A DNA stretch of 64,000 bases from a virus. The stretch is from the IMG/VR virus record IMGVR_UViG_3300050821_006746, positions 1 through 64,000 of that record. One strand, written 5' to 3'. Below the pieces are notes generated by a model. The model saw nothing but the letters and a program-made list of their open reading frames with translations, ran no database searches and was not told where the DNA came from. The position numbers and the translations under genes were made by a program. This document shows positions 30,473 through 38,487 of the stretch, one piece after another; the first letter of the stretch is position 1; each line of letters opens with the position of its first letter.

Positions 30473-30911
30473 TAATCCGCTTGGCAACAAGCCAAAGCGC
30501 GCACTCTATCAAAACACCGATGCACCAGAGCAAGAACTTGTTACAGAGGAGAAACAAACCGAAGTGAAGCAAGAAACAATACAAATCAAGCCAGAGGAAA
30601 GCGCAATACCAATACGCACAGAGCAACCACCGATACAGATAGCGTTAACCTGGCAGCGAGCTGGCCAACCATCATCCCACGACCGTAGAAGCAAAGTTCC
30701 ATTCAACGATCGCTACTCCAAAGATAACATCATGGTAGACAAACGCCTAGAGCCTTACTACCTCCACTATCTTGCGCAATGCAGATCGAAGGTAGAGGGA
30801 TCAAACGCAATGTTGCTAGAATTTCTTATCTCGAAGGGCTATCCGATTGATCCTCATCTTCTCGATAGAGCGTTTACACCAGAGGACGTACCACACCCAC
30901 CAAAGGAATAA
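30465..30911 (+). CDS. Probable partition partner (ParB-like role)
   Basis: The ATG at 30465 overlaps the parA stop by 8 bases and follows AAAGGAGGG. The product has 148 residues: a basic start (P-L-G-N-K-P-K-R), a disordered Glu/Gln/Pro middle (30-75), and a helical C-terminal domain (~85-148) that may bind DNA. A short basic N-terminus can activate ParA ATPase, as in other small partners. Assignment rests on position and layout. Confidence 0.6.
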   Translation: MPSNPLGNKPKRALYQNTDAPEQELVTEEKQTEVKQETIQIKPEESAIPIRTEQPPIQIALTWQRAGQPSSHDRRSKVPFNDRYSKDNIMVDKRLEPYYLHYLAQCRSKVEGSNAMLLEFLISKGYPIDPHLLDRAFTPEDVPHPPKE

Positions 30912-30921
30912 CCCAAACCCT

Positions 30922-30950
30922 AGAGGCTACTGATATGTACAGTAGCCTCT
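30922..30950. terminator. Terminator of the par operon
   Basis: A 10-bp stem AGAGGCTACT / AGTAGCCTCT with a 9-base loop, 11 bases after the stop. Confidence 0.75.
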
Positions 30951-30982
30951 CACTATATGCTGATAGCCTCCTAATGTTTATC

Positions 30983-31032
30983 TTATCAGTAACTCATAAG
31001 AAGCAAGTCAGTTGCTTATGAGTTACTGATAA
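30983..31032. repeat. 18-bp perfect inverted repeat; candidate centromere
   Basis: An 18-base arm starting TTATCAGTAACTC (30983-31000) is exactly complementary to 31015-31032 with a 14-base centre. Further partial copies of GAGTTACT and ACTACATG occur to about 31130. The 280-base stretch 30951-31230 is AT-rich and has no convincing gene. Its place just behind parA and its partner suggests parS or an origin. Confidence 0.55.
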
Positions 31033-31192
31033 TTTGCTCATATGGACCTACTGTACATCTTATTCTCTGCTTATCAGCAACTAACTACATGGTCATGAGA
31101 ACTACATGAGTTACTAATCAGTTGAACATCAGTAGGTTATGTGTAAGTTTTATGCCCCATCGGCAACCACCACATTGTTTCCACAAATCCCC

Positions 31193-31221
31193 TTGACAAT
31201 GGGAATATCAAAGTGTATATT
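31193..31221 (+). promoter_or_regulatory. Consensus promoter with long untranslated leader
   Basis: TTGACA (31193-31198), 17 bases, TATATT (31216-31221). About 200 bases follow before a credible gene. They contain TAGGAC half-sites (about 31232 and 31253) like the GntR operator, and several hairpins. Confidence 0.7.
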
Positions 31222-31422
31222 TGTTAGGACGGTTTGTTTAAGTCAATCTGATAGGACAAAATGACTAGGCAAACAGCAACCCAAACGCAACGCACCCTAA
31301 CAACCGAATAGATCTCCCCGCTTGAGCACTGCCTCGTGAGTTGTCGAAGCCTCCCAGATCGGGAGATAGAGTGAGCTGGCGTATCGCCAATAAAAATAGC
31401 AGCATGGGGGACCATGTGAGCA

Positions 31423-31638
31423 TTGGTAGCAATACTGGTGTTCTTCTGTGAAGAGGGAGAGAACAAAGCAATCTTGACGGTCATATTAGCCGTAGTTTCT
31501 GGCATCCTTGCGCAATCACGCCACAATCGCGTGTATCGCCTTGACAACAGGGATGCCAGAGCACCCGGCAAAGCAAAGACAGGTGCAAGATGGAAGGTTA
31601 CAGAGCCTATTGTGCGTGTTGTGCGAATTACCGGCTAG
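31423..31638 (+). CDS. Possible small membrane protein
   Basis: A 71-codon frame from TTG 31423. Two hydrophobic stretches (V-A-I-L-V-F-F and I-L-T-V-I-L-A-V-V-S-G-I-L-A) are followed by a basic tail. It overlaps the next gene in another frame by 49 bases. The weak start codon and lack of a strong ribosome site make it uncertain. Confidence 0.35.
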   Translation: MVAILVFFCEEGENKAILTVILAVVSGILAQSRHNRVYRLDNRDARAPGKAKTGARWKVTEPIVRVVRITG

Positions 31639-31859
31639 TGCGTCGGTACATCACTGGTGAGTATTTCTGCTATCGTTGTACCAGCAAGATTAGTACTGGC
31701 TTGACAAAGCGTGGCGTTGATCTGGGGAATAGGGAGCAGGTGCTAGCGGGGATCGATGATGCGGTAAAAGAAATTGAGGAGTCTCTAGCAGGACAGAAGA
31801 AGACATTGGAGAGGGATTATCGAAAGAGCAGAAGACCAGCAAGGATTATTTCTTCTTAG
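31590..31859 (+). CDS. Zinc-ribbon protein with coiled coil
   Basis: An 89-residue protein. C-A-C-C ... C-Y-R-C (about 8-30) is a zinc ribbon. A helical region with acidic heptads (D-D-A-V-K-E-I-E-E-S-L) and a basic end follow. It is convergent with, and overlaps by 14 bases, the next minus-strand zinc protein. Confidence 0.6.
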   Translation: MEGYRAYCACCANYRLVRRYITGEYFCYRCTSKISTGLTKRGVDLGNREQVLAGIDDAVKEIEESLAGQKKTLERDYRKSRRPARIISS

Positions 31860-32028
31860 CCTTACGAGCACAGGAAGCACACCAATACGTGTGTTGATCG
31901 ATCCGATGCAACGGCTTGTCGTGCTTATAGCACTTCGGACAAGTACCACGCATCTGCGAGACACCATGCACTTGGGTGAGATACATGCCTCGCTCGTCAA
32001 GTAGTGGCTTATGTTTCTTTTCTGGCAT
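31846..32028 (-). CDS. 60-residue zinc-ribbon protein, possibly leaderless
   Basis: The start at ATG 32028 gives a product with C-P-K-C and C-A-S-C 20 residues apart and a Lys-rich end. TATACT lies 6 bases upstream of the ATG, so the message may start at or next to the start codon (leaderless). No ribosome binding site is present. Confidence 0.6.
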   Translation of the reverse strand: MPEKKHKPLLDERGMYLTQVHGVSQMRGTCPKCYKHDKPLHRIDQHTYWCASCARKAKKK

Positions 32029-32064
32029 AAATAGAGTATAACACGACAAGAAAGGAGAACACAC

Positions 32065-32274
32065 ATGATTACACCAATGGAGGGCAGGCACGCAATCACG
32101 GCGTTTGTCGATGCGCATCCTGTATGGAAAAGCGTGAAGTCCAGCCTAAGCACCCAGGAACGCGATGAAAAGCAGTACATCTACTTTCAGGGATCTGAAA
32201 TTGGGGTTGTGTGGCAGGAAGGCCGTAACATTTACGCCGAGTCATTTTGGGGCTATTCACCCAATTTGGTATAG
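32065..32274 (+). CDS. Small protein of unknown function
   Basis: A 69-residue alpha/beta protein with AAAGGAG upstream of ATG 32065. It ends in an aromatic strand (A-E-S-F-W-G-Y-S-P). No family recognised. Confidence 0.6.
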   Translation: MITPMEGRHAITAFVDAHPVWKSVKSSLSTQERDEKQYIYFQGSEIGVVWQEGRNIYAESFWGYSPNLV

Positions 32275-32286
32275 CGCCAAATAGCC

Positions 32287-32318
32287 GCTTGCCTCATCAT
32301 CCTGGCAGCGAGGCAAGC
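32287..32318. terminator. Hairpin between convergent genes
   Basis: A 9-bp stem GCTTGCCTC / GAGGCAAGC, 12 bases after the 32274 stop. Confidence 0.6.
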
Positions 32319-32352
32319 AGCTAACACAAAGCAGAGTTGTAAGTGAACAATG

Positions 32353-32604
32353 CTACTTCTTCGCAATCACGGTAGAGTGTTTCACGTCAACGACAATAAG
32401 CGCATTACGTAGCGAGGTAAGGTAAATAAAGGCAAATAGGCAGAGCAACAGGAAATCGAGGATGGCATGAGCATTCACGCCGAAGGAGCCGCCGAGAATA
32501 TCTATAGAAAAGGCGCGACTATCGGGGAAGCGCCAAAAAATAAAGGCTATCCACGATGCGAGCAGGGTAAAGCCCAACGATAAGAGATAAATACGTCGTA
32601 ACAC
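32353..32604 (-). CDS. Two-TM membrane protein
   Basis: A GTG start with AAGGAGG. The 83-residue product has two membrane spans (about 5-25 and 45-66) with a short loop and a basic C-terminus. No family recognised. Confidence 0.6.
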   Translation of the reverse strand: MLRRIYLLSLGFTLLASWIAFIFWRFPDSRAFSIDILGGSFGVNAHAILDFLLLCLFAFIYLTSLRNALIVVDVKHSTVIAKK

Positions 32605-32684
32605 GGCCGCCTCCTTGCTAGCTTAAATACATGCATAGTGTACCATAGTATATCAGCAAGTGGAAGGGTCTAGTTATAACAAGG

Positions 32685-32725
32685 CGCAAAACGACCGCCC
32701 TGGTTTAATGAGCGGTCGTTTTGCG
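32685..32725. terminator. Long hairpin terminator
   Basis: A 14-bp perfect stem CGCAAAACGACCGC / GCGGTCGTTTTGCG with a 13-base loop. The 190 bases that follow to 32919 hold no gene I can support. Confidence 0.65.
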
Positions 32726-32919
32726 GATCTTCTTCATTTACCTTTTGTGCATGTGTTCCTGCGCTACTCGCTCACTCTTTCTGCTGTGCTTCACTGCTCT
32801 ACCCGGTTACGATCCGTACTAGGATGAGTCATGCGAAACTTGTAGCCGGAATGTCCGACTAGAAACATTAATGGCAGAATCATAGCATATCAATGCAAAT
32901 CGTTCAACAAAGGAGCACT

Positions 32920-33288
32920 ATGGAAGAGATTAGACAAAACGATCGGGTACAGGTTGTAGGCATGTGGCCTGATAGTGCAAGAGGCTATGTCAAGCATATC
33001 ACCACGATTGGTGATATGGCTTATGTGGTCTTTGACAAGGTGCAACAGGCCAATGAGGAAGAGGATCACAACTGGTACGAGTACAACTGGTACACGGAAG
33101 AGCACCTGCTGAAAATCGAAAGCCTCAAGTTAGGTGATCGTGTCGAGATCATAGCAGAATGGCCTATTGGTGTGATGGGTACTACTGGCCAAAGGAGCAA
33201 CGATATGATCTGGGTTACGTTTGACCAGGAGCAAGATGGCAGTGATGGAGGCTGGTATCGAGAAGCACATTTGAATAAAATCGTGTAG
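32920..33288 (+). CDS. Protein with two KOW/SH3-like repeats
   Basis: The ATG at 32920 follows AAAGGAG. The 122-residue product is a tandem duplication: D-R-V-Q-V-V-G-M-W-P ... A-Y-V-V-F-D and D-R-V-E-I-I-A-E-W-P ... I-W-V-T-F-D, each ending W-Y-x-E-x-H-L-x-K-I. Such small barrels bind nucleic acid or protein. Terminator downstream. Confidence 0.6.
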   Translation: MEEIRQNDRVQVVGMWPDSARGYVKHITTIGDMAYVVFDKVQQANEEEDHNWYEYNWYTEEHLLKIESLKLGDRVEIIAEWPIGVMGTTGQRSNDMIWVTFDQEQDGSDGGWYREAHLNKIV

Positions 33289-33299
33289 AGCGTCAAACA

Positions 33300-33332
33300 G
33301 CCGTCACGCGGTCTTCCAAGAAACGTGACGGC
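33300..33332. terminator. Hairpin terminator
   Basis: A 9-bp stem GCCGTCACG / CGTGACGGC after the duplicated-barrel gene. Confidence 0.6.
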
Positions 33333-33391
33333 CATTCTCATCCGGGCACCCACTAGTGTCACCTGGCTAGGGTGTCCAAAGAAAGTATACT

Positions 33392-33646
33392 ATGACTACC
33401 CAAATCAAGCAAGCTGGCTTGCACCTGAGCGCACCAATAGACAACTGCGTTGGCAGGCAATATCGTGTGTCAGATGAGTACTGGACGGAGATCGTGACAA
33501 TCGCCAATGGCTGCGTTCACTGCTCATGTGAGCGACATGAGCACATGGCAGAATGTGAGCACATCATGGTTGTCGAGAAGAGAGAAGAAGAGTATCGTAG
33601 TGAGACACAACGTAGGCTTGAGTATTGTTCGTTATTTGAAGTATAG
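33392..33646 (+). CDS. SWIM-type zinc-finger protein
   Basis: An 84-residue protein. C-S-C-E-R-H-E-H-M-A-E-C-E-H fits the C-x-C-x(n)-C-x-H SWIM signature found in SWI2/SNF2 and MuDR proteins, where it binds DNA or protein. A stand-alone SWIM domain suggests an adaptor. It heads a run of short plus-strand genes. Confidence 0.65.
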   Translation: MTTQIKQAGLHLSAPIDNCVGRQYRVSDEYWTEIVTIANGCVHCSCERHEHMAECEHIMVVEKREEEYRSETQRRLEYCSLFEV

Positions 33647-33658
33647 AAAGTGAATGAT

Positions 33659-33868
33659 ATGAGTGTAGAAGTAACAATAGGCGTAAGCACACGAGTAAAA
33701 GCTGATGTGCAATCCTACGGCATCGTAGAAGCCACCGTGATAGCGGTTATTCCAAATGGGGATGGTAGCGACATATATCAACTCGAATGGACCAATACTG
33801 CGTGGCCCAAAGGTGGGACGGCGGTCTCTCGCGATGAGATCATTGAAGTTTTATCAATGGAGGCATAG
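33659..33868 (+). CDS. Small beta-barrel-like protein
   Basis: ATG 33659 is preferred to GTG 33650. The 69 residues read as five strands (V-E-A-T-V-I-A-V-I-P, I-Y-Q-L-E-W) like a KOW/Tudor-type barrel. One base before the next start. Confidence 0.55.
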   Translation: MSVEVTIGVSTRVKADVQSYGIVEATVIAVIPNGDGSDIYQLEWTNTAWPKGGTAVSRDEIIEVLSMEA

Positions 33869-33869
33869 C

Positions 33870-34088
33870 ATGGATCTCAAATATACCCGTAAAAAGCTCT
33901 CGGAAGCCGCTATGCGCGCAGAGCACGCAAGGACACTCCCACACGACGACAAGGTATTCCACGCCTTTACAGCGGCAATGGGCGCACTATACGCTTGCTT
34001 TGAGTGGCTGCCCGATGATTTGCAGGCTGATGCGAGACAGGCATACGATGCGTTGAATGCCACATTGGAGGAAGATGTCAATGGATGA
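33870..34088 (+). CDS. Small helical protein
   Basis: A 72-residue protein, wholly helical (K-L-S-E-A-A-M-R-A-E-H-A, then F-T-A-A-M-G-A-L-Y-A-C-F). The GGAGGC site lies in the end of the previous gene. No family recognised. Confidence 0.55.
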   Translation: MDLKYTRKKLSEAAMRAEHARTLPHDDKVFHAFTAAMGALYACFEWLPDDLQADARQAYDALNATLEEDVNG

Positions 34089-34347
34089 GCATACAGTCTA
34101 CGCCGCTATAGAGCAAGGTGAGACGGAGTGGCTGGCCCGCATCCTCGAAGCAGACAAAGAGCCATACTACTTCGTGCCAGGCGGTATCTATAGCGGTATT
34201 GCTATGTTGTTCAAGAGCCTGCTGTGCAAGGCACTGAATAATGCATATATGGATGTGGTAATTGTGAGCGAGGATCTGTTTAATCGTAAGGTAGTTGAGC
34301 GAGAGGCACCTGATCTGCTGATTGAGCAGAATATGACACTACCGTAG
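34081..34347 (+). CDS. Small unknown protein
   Basis: The start at ATG 34081 overlaps the previous stop by 8 bases. The 88-residue product has a helical centre (S-G-I-A-M-L-F-K-S-L-L-C-K-A-L). No family recognised. Confidence 0.55.
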   Translation: MDEHTVYAAIEQGETEWLARILEADKEPYYFVPGGIYSGIAMLFKSLLCKALNNAYMDVVIVSEDLFNRKVVEREAPDLLIEQNMTLP

Positions 34348-34360
34348 AAAGAATAAACGC

Positions 34361-34597
34361 ATGAGCGAATATCAAGACCTGAACATGAACAAATACTACA
34401 ACCCGATGGACGAGAACAAAATTTTCGCTTTACCAACGGATACTGTAACCGAACACCCAGACGCACAGGGGAATAAGACGCTTTACATTACCCGACTGCT
34501 TCCCAATGGGAGTCAAATGAACGCTACCACTAAACCTGATAGGACAATCATTTGTAATTGGCATGAATTTTATTGGCAGGAGCTAGAAAGCTATTAA
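34361..34597 (+). CDS. Small unknown protein
   Basis: A 78-residue polar protein with two short strand regions (K-T-L-Y-I-T-R-L-L-P and R-T-I-I-C-N-W). The gene carries GATAGGACAATCATT (34537), a near copy of the half-operator in the GntR promoter. A hairpin terminator follows. Confidence 0.5.
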   Translation: MSEYQDLNMNKYYNPMDENKIFALPTDTVTEHPDAQGNKTLYITRLLPNGSQMNATTKPDRTIICNWHEFYWQELESY

Positions 34598-34667
34598 TTG
34601 CGGGTTGGTAGACTGCTGTTTGGCGCTTCAGTGTCAGATAGCAGCCTGTCAATTGGCAGGATGGAAG

Positions 34668-34700
34668 GGCCACTCTCTACTGAGCAGAATGAGAGTGGCC
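34668..34700. terminator. Hairpin terminator
   Basis: A 10-bp stem GGCCACTCTC / GAGAGTGGCC. Confidence 0.6.
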
Positions 34701-34757
34701 GCAGAGAGATGAGACGCAATCGTTGGAAGCGAGGTAGCATCTCAGGAGGATTGTATT

Positions 34758-34928
34758 ATGCGAGAGCATAAAAAGCAAGAAACTACCACAGAACATCCCA
34801 CACCACAACAATGGGCTATCACACTCAAAGAGTACGAGATTGCCTTCTCAGATCGTCATTTCTGCCTGACATGCAGTCAATGGGTAGAAGATGAAGGGCA
34901 CGAATGCGCAGAGAGGCAGGCCGCATAA
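34758..34928 (+). CDS. 56-residue zinc mini-protein
   Basis: The ATG at 34758 has AGGAGGA upstream. C-L-T-C ... H-E-C near the end could bind zinc. The stop TAA shares a base with the next ATG (TAATG), so the two are coupled. Confidence 0.55.
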   Translation: MREHKKQETTTEHPTPQQWAITLKEYEIAFSDRHFCLTCSQWVEDEGHECAERQAA

Positions 34929-35137
34929 TGAGCAGGAAGGAACTCACTCAATTTGTAAACGATGAGGCACTCGTTGATCTGCTGTACACGTCGCTAGAAG
35001 AAGCACATCCTATCGATTGTGAGTGCGCCTGGTGCAACGCTGAGCAAGGACGCGAGCAAGGCGATGGATCTCACGGTATTTGCGGGTATCACCGCGAAGA
35101 AGTCTATCAAGCGTACAAATCGAGTCGTGTGGCATAA
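34928..35137 (+). CDS. 69-residue zinc protein
   Basis: Starts in a TAATG overlap. C-E-C-A-W-C ... C-G-Y-H forms a likely zinc site after a helical N-terminus. The stop again overlaps the next start (TAATG). Confidence 0.55.
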   Translation: MSRKELTQFVNDEALVDLLYTSLEEAHPIDCECAWCNAEQGREQGDGSHGICGYHREEVYQAYKSSRVA

Positions 35138-35319
35138 TGGACGATAAAACTCTTAGCGAGATTGAAACGCGTTTACGTCACGTTGAACAGGATCTCACTT
35201 CAATGCGCGAAGATCTCCAGAAATACGGAGAAGTGCAGGCGATAAGGGATCTGGCAATCGTCAACCTTGCCATCGATATAGAGCGAGTACAGGCGGTACG
35301 TGACATGATTGGCAATTGA
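35137..35319 (+). CDS. 60-residue coiled-coil protein
   Basis: Starts in a TAATG overlap. A heptad pattern (L-S-E-I-E-T-R-L-R-H-V-E-Q-D-L-T-S-M) indicates a coiled coil. Last gene before a strong terminator. Confidence 0.55.
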   Translation: MDDKTLSEIETRLRHVEQDLTSMREDLQKYGEVQAIRDLAIVNLAIDIERVQAVRDMIGN

Positions 35320-35323
35320 ACGA

Positions 35324-35357
35324 TATGAGAGCAGGCGCTTGATCGCCTGCTCTCATA
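35324..35357. terminator. Strong terminator
   Basis: A 14-bp perfect stem TATGAGAGCAGGCG / CGCCTGCTCTCATA with a 6-base loop. The 198 bases to 35555 hold no gene that I can support. Confidence 0.8.
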
Positions 35358-35555
35358 CTATCCGAGTCTTGTTTGTATAGTTGCATATTTCTTTAATGCA
35401 TAGTACACTTGATACGATTTACAAAACATTTTCACGTACACTAACTATACGTGACCTAAGAATGGTGACTCAAATTTTTTTGCGTACTTTCAACTGTGGT
35501 AGGGAGCAAGCACACAAAAAATCGACCGAGCCGCCTTTTCTTTTTGGCTACTTTC

Positions 35556-36371
35556 TCAGGCTTTTTGTCCAGAGATCATCAGTGCATCGATAAACATCTC
35601 GAAGCCTGGTGCCTCAAAGTCGCTGAACACCTGTGCTTTGATGCTTTCAAAAGCCTCCTCATCAAGCACTTCAAAAAGTACTGGTTTAAAAACCTCAAAC
35701 ACGCTGCGCAAATCGGAGAGGAACCCCTCGCGTCCTTCTATGCCAACGCTCAAATCAAGCACGTATGGCTTTTGCTGGATATTGACGAGTCCCAACGCGC
35801 CAAATATCTTAGCAAACTGGTCAACCTGTGCGTAAGATGTCCCCCGTCTTTGGAGCGCCTCCATGAAATATCCATTCCAACGCTGGAGCGCGTCGCTATT
35901 GGAGTGAGGGGGCTGCTTGAAATCGATCACGCAAAATGTAGCACCTGGCTTGAGCAAATGCGCACAGTCCGCGAATATTTCCTGCACTCGTGAACCAAGA
36001 AACCAGCATGCACAACGCATCTGGATATAATCAAACGCCTTTACTTTGCCGCTTGATTTTGCGATATCAAACATATCGCCCTGTTTGTAAGTGATATTCA
36101 CATGCTCTGTGGACGCAAGGGCACGCGCATAATCTAGCAAGAGGGCACTCTTATCCAGGCCAACACACTCAGCATTTGGATAAGCGTGCGCTACTCTTCT
36201 GAGCCATCCTCCTGTGCCGCAAGCCACATCTAGTACACGTTTAGGATGCATGTATCCTGTAAAAAAGAGTGGGAAGAGATCATTGAGCAATTCGTCTTGT
36301 AAACTGAGTCTCCTTGCCTCATCAGCGTCGCTAGGAGGGATAGGATACTGACCTTGCCTGCTGTTTTGCAT
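35556..36371 (-). CDS. SAM-dependent methyltransferase (class I)
   Basis: The ATG at 36371 has AGAAGG upstream; 36401 is another option. The 271-residue product has motif I R-V-L-D-V-A-C-G-T-G-G-W, an acidic residue after strand 2 (V-G-L-D-K-S), motif II F-D-Y-I-Q-M-R and post-motif strand L-K-P-G-A-T-F-C-V-I-D-F, as in UbiE/Methyltransf_25-type small-molecule methylases. The substrate is unknown. It follows an unknown gene with a 16-base gap. Confidence 0.8.
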   Translation of the reverse strand: MQNSRQGQYPIPPSDADEARRLSLQDELLNDLFPLFFTGYMHPKRVLDVACGTGGWLRRVAHAYPNAECVGLDKSALLLDYARALASTEHVNITYKQGDMFDIAKSSGKVKAFDYIQMRCACWFLGSRVQEIFADCAHLLKPGATFCVIDFKQPPHSNSDALQRWNGYFMEALQRRGTSYAQVDQFAKIFGALGLVNIQQKPYVLDLSVGIEGREGFLSDLRSVFEVFKPVLFEVLDEEAFESIKAQVFSDFEAPGFEMFIDALMISGQKA

Positions 36372-36387
36372 ATCGCCTTCTTTCGTA

Positions 36388-37386
36388 TCAAAACGGAACA
36401 TACGCCCTCGTAGGAAGTTTACCACCATCAAACGAGTGCCGCATGTATCCTGCTAGGATAGGTTCTCCAATGTTTTCAAGCAACGTTGTGGCATTGTTGT
36501 GTATTCTCATGCAGAGATAGCGCTGATCGCTGTCAGGCAACCCTTGCGGATGGCTTTTGCGGATCGGATCTAACATCTCTGCACGTCGCTTTACATTATT
36601 GTGCCGCACAAAATCAGCATCCCACGTTGCCATCTGCTCCTCGTCAAGATCCCAATACCAATCACCAGCAAACTCCCTTGTTTTGCCCCACGCGAGTGAT
36701 CCAATACCTGGAACAGTAACGAAACCAGGATGCCAACTTGCACCGATCCACTGTGAATAGAGCAAGAGATTGGCTGGCAGATCGGGCGAGAGTGGATAAG
36801 GATACATACGTGGCATTTTCTCATCTGGCAATAAGCCCCACACGTAGAACCACGGCGCATCCATTCTCTGACGTGCTGGCATCCAGCGACGCTGTTCTCG
36901 CTTAAAGAGATAGCGCATCATGTAAATACTTGCGACACTATTTGGCTCTAGCGAACTGTGCTTGATTGATCTTAGCAAGTGCTTGTTAAGCCATTCCTGC
37001 ACAGTTGTACGTGGTAACGCCCTAGAAGATGAGTATCTCTCAAATTCACGTCTGAACCAGTCGGGTACTATGCGCTCTGTTTGTGTCCGTGCCTCAGCGG
37101 TTACGGCAGCCACAAGGAAGTACGAGATAGTCTCACGTGCTACTTGGATCTGTTTCCAAATCTGATCGAAAAGTGGTGGAGGCTCTTGTTTACCATAAGA
37201 TGGCAACTTGATTGCGTGAGGATACGCAAAGATATGACGCACGAACGCCTCTGGCAATGGTGCAAAATTTGCCAGATGTGGACGCCATATCGATTCATCA
37301 ATCTCAGGGATCTTGGTTTGTAGCATAAATTTAGGCATCCTTATCGCGTGGTGCTGTAAGTATATCACTCCATCCGTGCATTTCAT
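36388..37386 (-). CDS. Unknown 332-residue protein
   Basis: A Trp-, Arg- and Pro-rich globular protein with no recognised motif. It has a helical N-terminal half and an aromatic middle (W-F-Y-V-W-G-L-L-P, W-Y-W-D-L-D). ATGs at 37338 and 37326 are alternative starts. It is paired with the methyltransferase, so both may act on one substrate. Confidence 0.55.
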   Translation of the reverse strand: MKCTDGVIYLQHHAIRMPKFMLQTKIPEIDESIWRPHLANFAPLPEAFVRHIFAYPHAIKLPSYGKQEPPPLFDQIWKQIQVARETISYFLVAAVTAEARTQTERIVPDWFRREFERYSSSRALPRTTVQEWLNKHLLRSIKHSSLEPNSVASIYMMRYLFKREQRRWMPARQRMDAPWFYVWGLLPDEKMPRMYPYPLSPDLPANLLLYSQWIGASWHPGFVTVPGIGSLAWGKTREFAGDWYWDLDEEQMATWDADFVRHNNVKRRAEMLDPIRKSHPQGLPDSDQRYLCMRIHNNATTLLENIGEPILAGYMRHSFDGGKLPTRAYVPF

Positions 37387-37761
37387 CGATATTGCACGTG
37401 GAGGTTTGGCTATCTAATTAAGGACAAGGTGAGAAAGCACAGCAACTATACCACATAAGCCAACAAGAACACAAATAGCAATAAAACAAGTAAATAGCAC
37501 GCATCTCCCTTCTGGAAAGCAGAGAATCAACAAAAATACTCAGTATTTCCACCATGCTAAAAAGCACGAAAATCTGCACCTATCAACACCTCGTTGTGTG
37601 ATTTTCCACACTTCAGCCTTGTTATACAAGCAAGCGAAACGTCATAACACCTAATTGCACTGCAAATGCAGTATTCGAGTGAACAGGTAGAGACAAGCAA
37701 CTAGAGTTATAATAAAATGAGGAATTTTTCAGAAACGGCAAATAATCCGCGAACAAAGTAC

Positions 37762-37790
37762 TTGCGGTTCGCGGAGGCATGCATTATTAT
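37762..37790 (+). promoter_or_regulatory. Promoter overlapping a hairpin
   Basis: TTGCGG (37762-37767), 17 bases, TATTAT (37785-37790). The stem CCGCGAAC (37747-37754) pairs with GTTCGCGG (about 37767-37774) across the -35 box. The surrounding 530-base gap (37387-37918) is AT-rich with short inverted repeats and no convincing gene. Confidence 0.5.
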
Positions 37791-37918
37791 TAGAGCATAT
37801 CATTTTTCTTTTTGCTCAGGGATGCATCTACTCATATCATTGCGCCAATCCTGAGTAACGAGACAAAACGCAATCATCCGGCTCATAAGAGCCTGCTATA
37901 TAGAAACCGAGGCACAAC

Positions 37919-38158
37919 ATGCCTAGCACAATGATCCAATCTGATATGCCCGTTGTTTTGGGGCATGAAGATGATATCCTCCTAACATTCAAAGAAACCA
38001 TGAAGATGTTGCGTCTTTCTCGCTCTGGTTTGTATCGCGAGATGTGGGATGGCAACATTACGGGATACAAAATCGGGTCAACCTGGAGGTTTTACCGAAA
38101 TGACGCAAGACAGTTACTGCGCCAGGTAATCTACCATCCCGAAAAACGCCCAGCTTAA
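37919..38158 (+). CDS. Excisionase-type HTH protein 1
   Basis: A 79-residue protein matching HTH_17: L-L-T-F-K-E-T-M-K-M-L-R-L-S-R-S-G-L-Y-R-E-M, then the wing I-T-G-Y-K-I-G-S-T-W-R-F-Y-R-N-D. Such proteins act as excisionases or small repressors. It opens a stretch with three of these genes. Confidence 0.75.
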   Translation: MPSTMIQSDMPVVLGHEDDILLTFKETMKMLRLSRSGLYREMWDGNITGYKIGSTWRFYRNDARQLLRQVIYHPEKRPA

Positions 38159-38162
38159 CCCA

Positions 38163-38208
38163 CACACTTACGATTTTTAATCGTGTGAATAGCCATATTA
38201 TCGGCTAT
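38163..38208. terminator. Two small hairpins
   Basis: An imperfect CACAC..CGATT / AATCGTGTG hairpin and ATAGCC / GGCTAT (38189-38208) follow the HTH gene. Confidence 0.4.
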
Positions 38209-38220
38209 CCTGATTAAACC

Positions 38221-38249
38221 TTGTACTATCAGGATCAATATGCTATTCT
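38221..38249 (+). promoter_or_regulatory. Promoter of second HTH gene
   Basis: TTGTAC (38221-38226), 17 bases, TATTCT (38244-38249), 50 bases before the start codon. Confidence 0.5.
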
Positions 38250-38298
38250 TCTGTCATTCGCTGTTTACAGTGACACAGCAAAGGAGATAACCGCCTTG

Positions 38299-38487
38299 AT
38301 GGCAGAAGAATGGATAACAGTGAACACCATCAGTGCCGAGCTTGGAATAAGCACTGAGAGCGTTCGCAAATACATCAACAAACCAGATGGTATAGTGGCT
38401 ACTCTTGTGGGCAACTCATACCGCATCAAACGTAAAGACTACGAAGACTGGCAGAAAAGACAGGAAGGCAAAAAGAAGAAAACTTAG
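38299..38487 (+). CDS. Excisionase-type HTH protein 2
   Basis: The start at ATG 38299 follows AAGGAG; TTG 38296 has better spacing. The 62 residues carry W-I-T-V-N-T-I-S-A-E-L-G-I-S-T-E-S-V-R-K-Y-I and a wing I-V-A-T-L-V-G-N-S-Y-R-I-K, then a Lys-rich tail. It is a probable DNA-binding regulator. Confidence 0.7.
   Translation: MAEEWITVNTISAELGISTESVRKYINKPDGIVATLVGNSYRIKRKDYEDWQKRQEGKKKKT

Noticed and set aside
31224-31571. 115-codon minus-strand frame
   Set aside because: No promoter or ribosome site on that strand, and it runs against a consensus plus-strand promoter and leader.
35496-35993. 165-codon plus frame opposite the methyltransferase
   Set aside because: Antisense to SAM-methyltransferase coding sequence; no start signal or domain.
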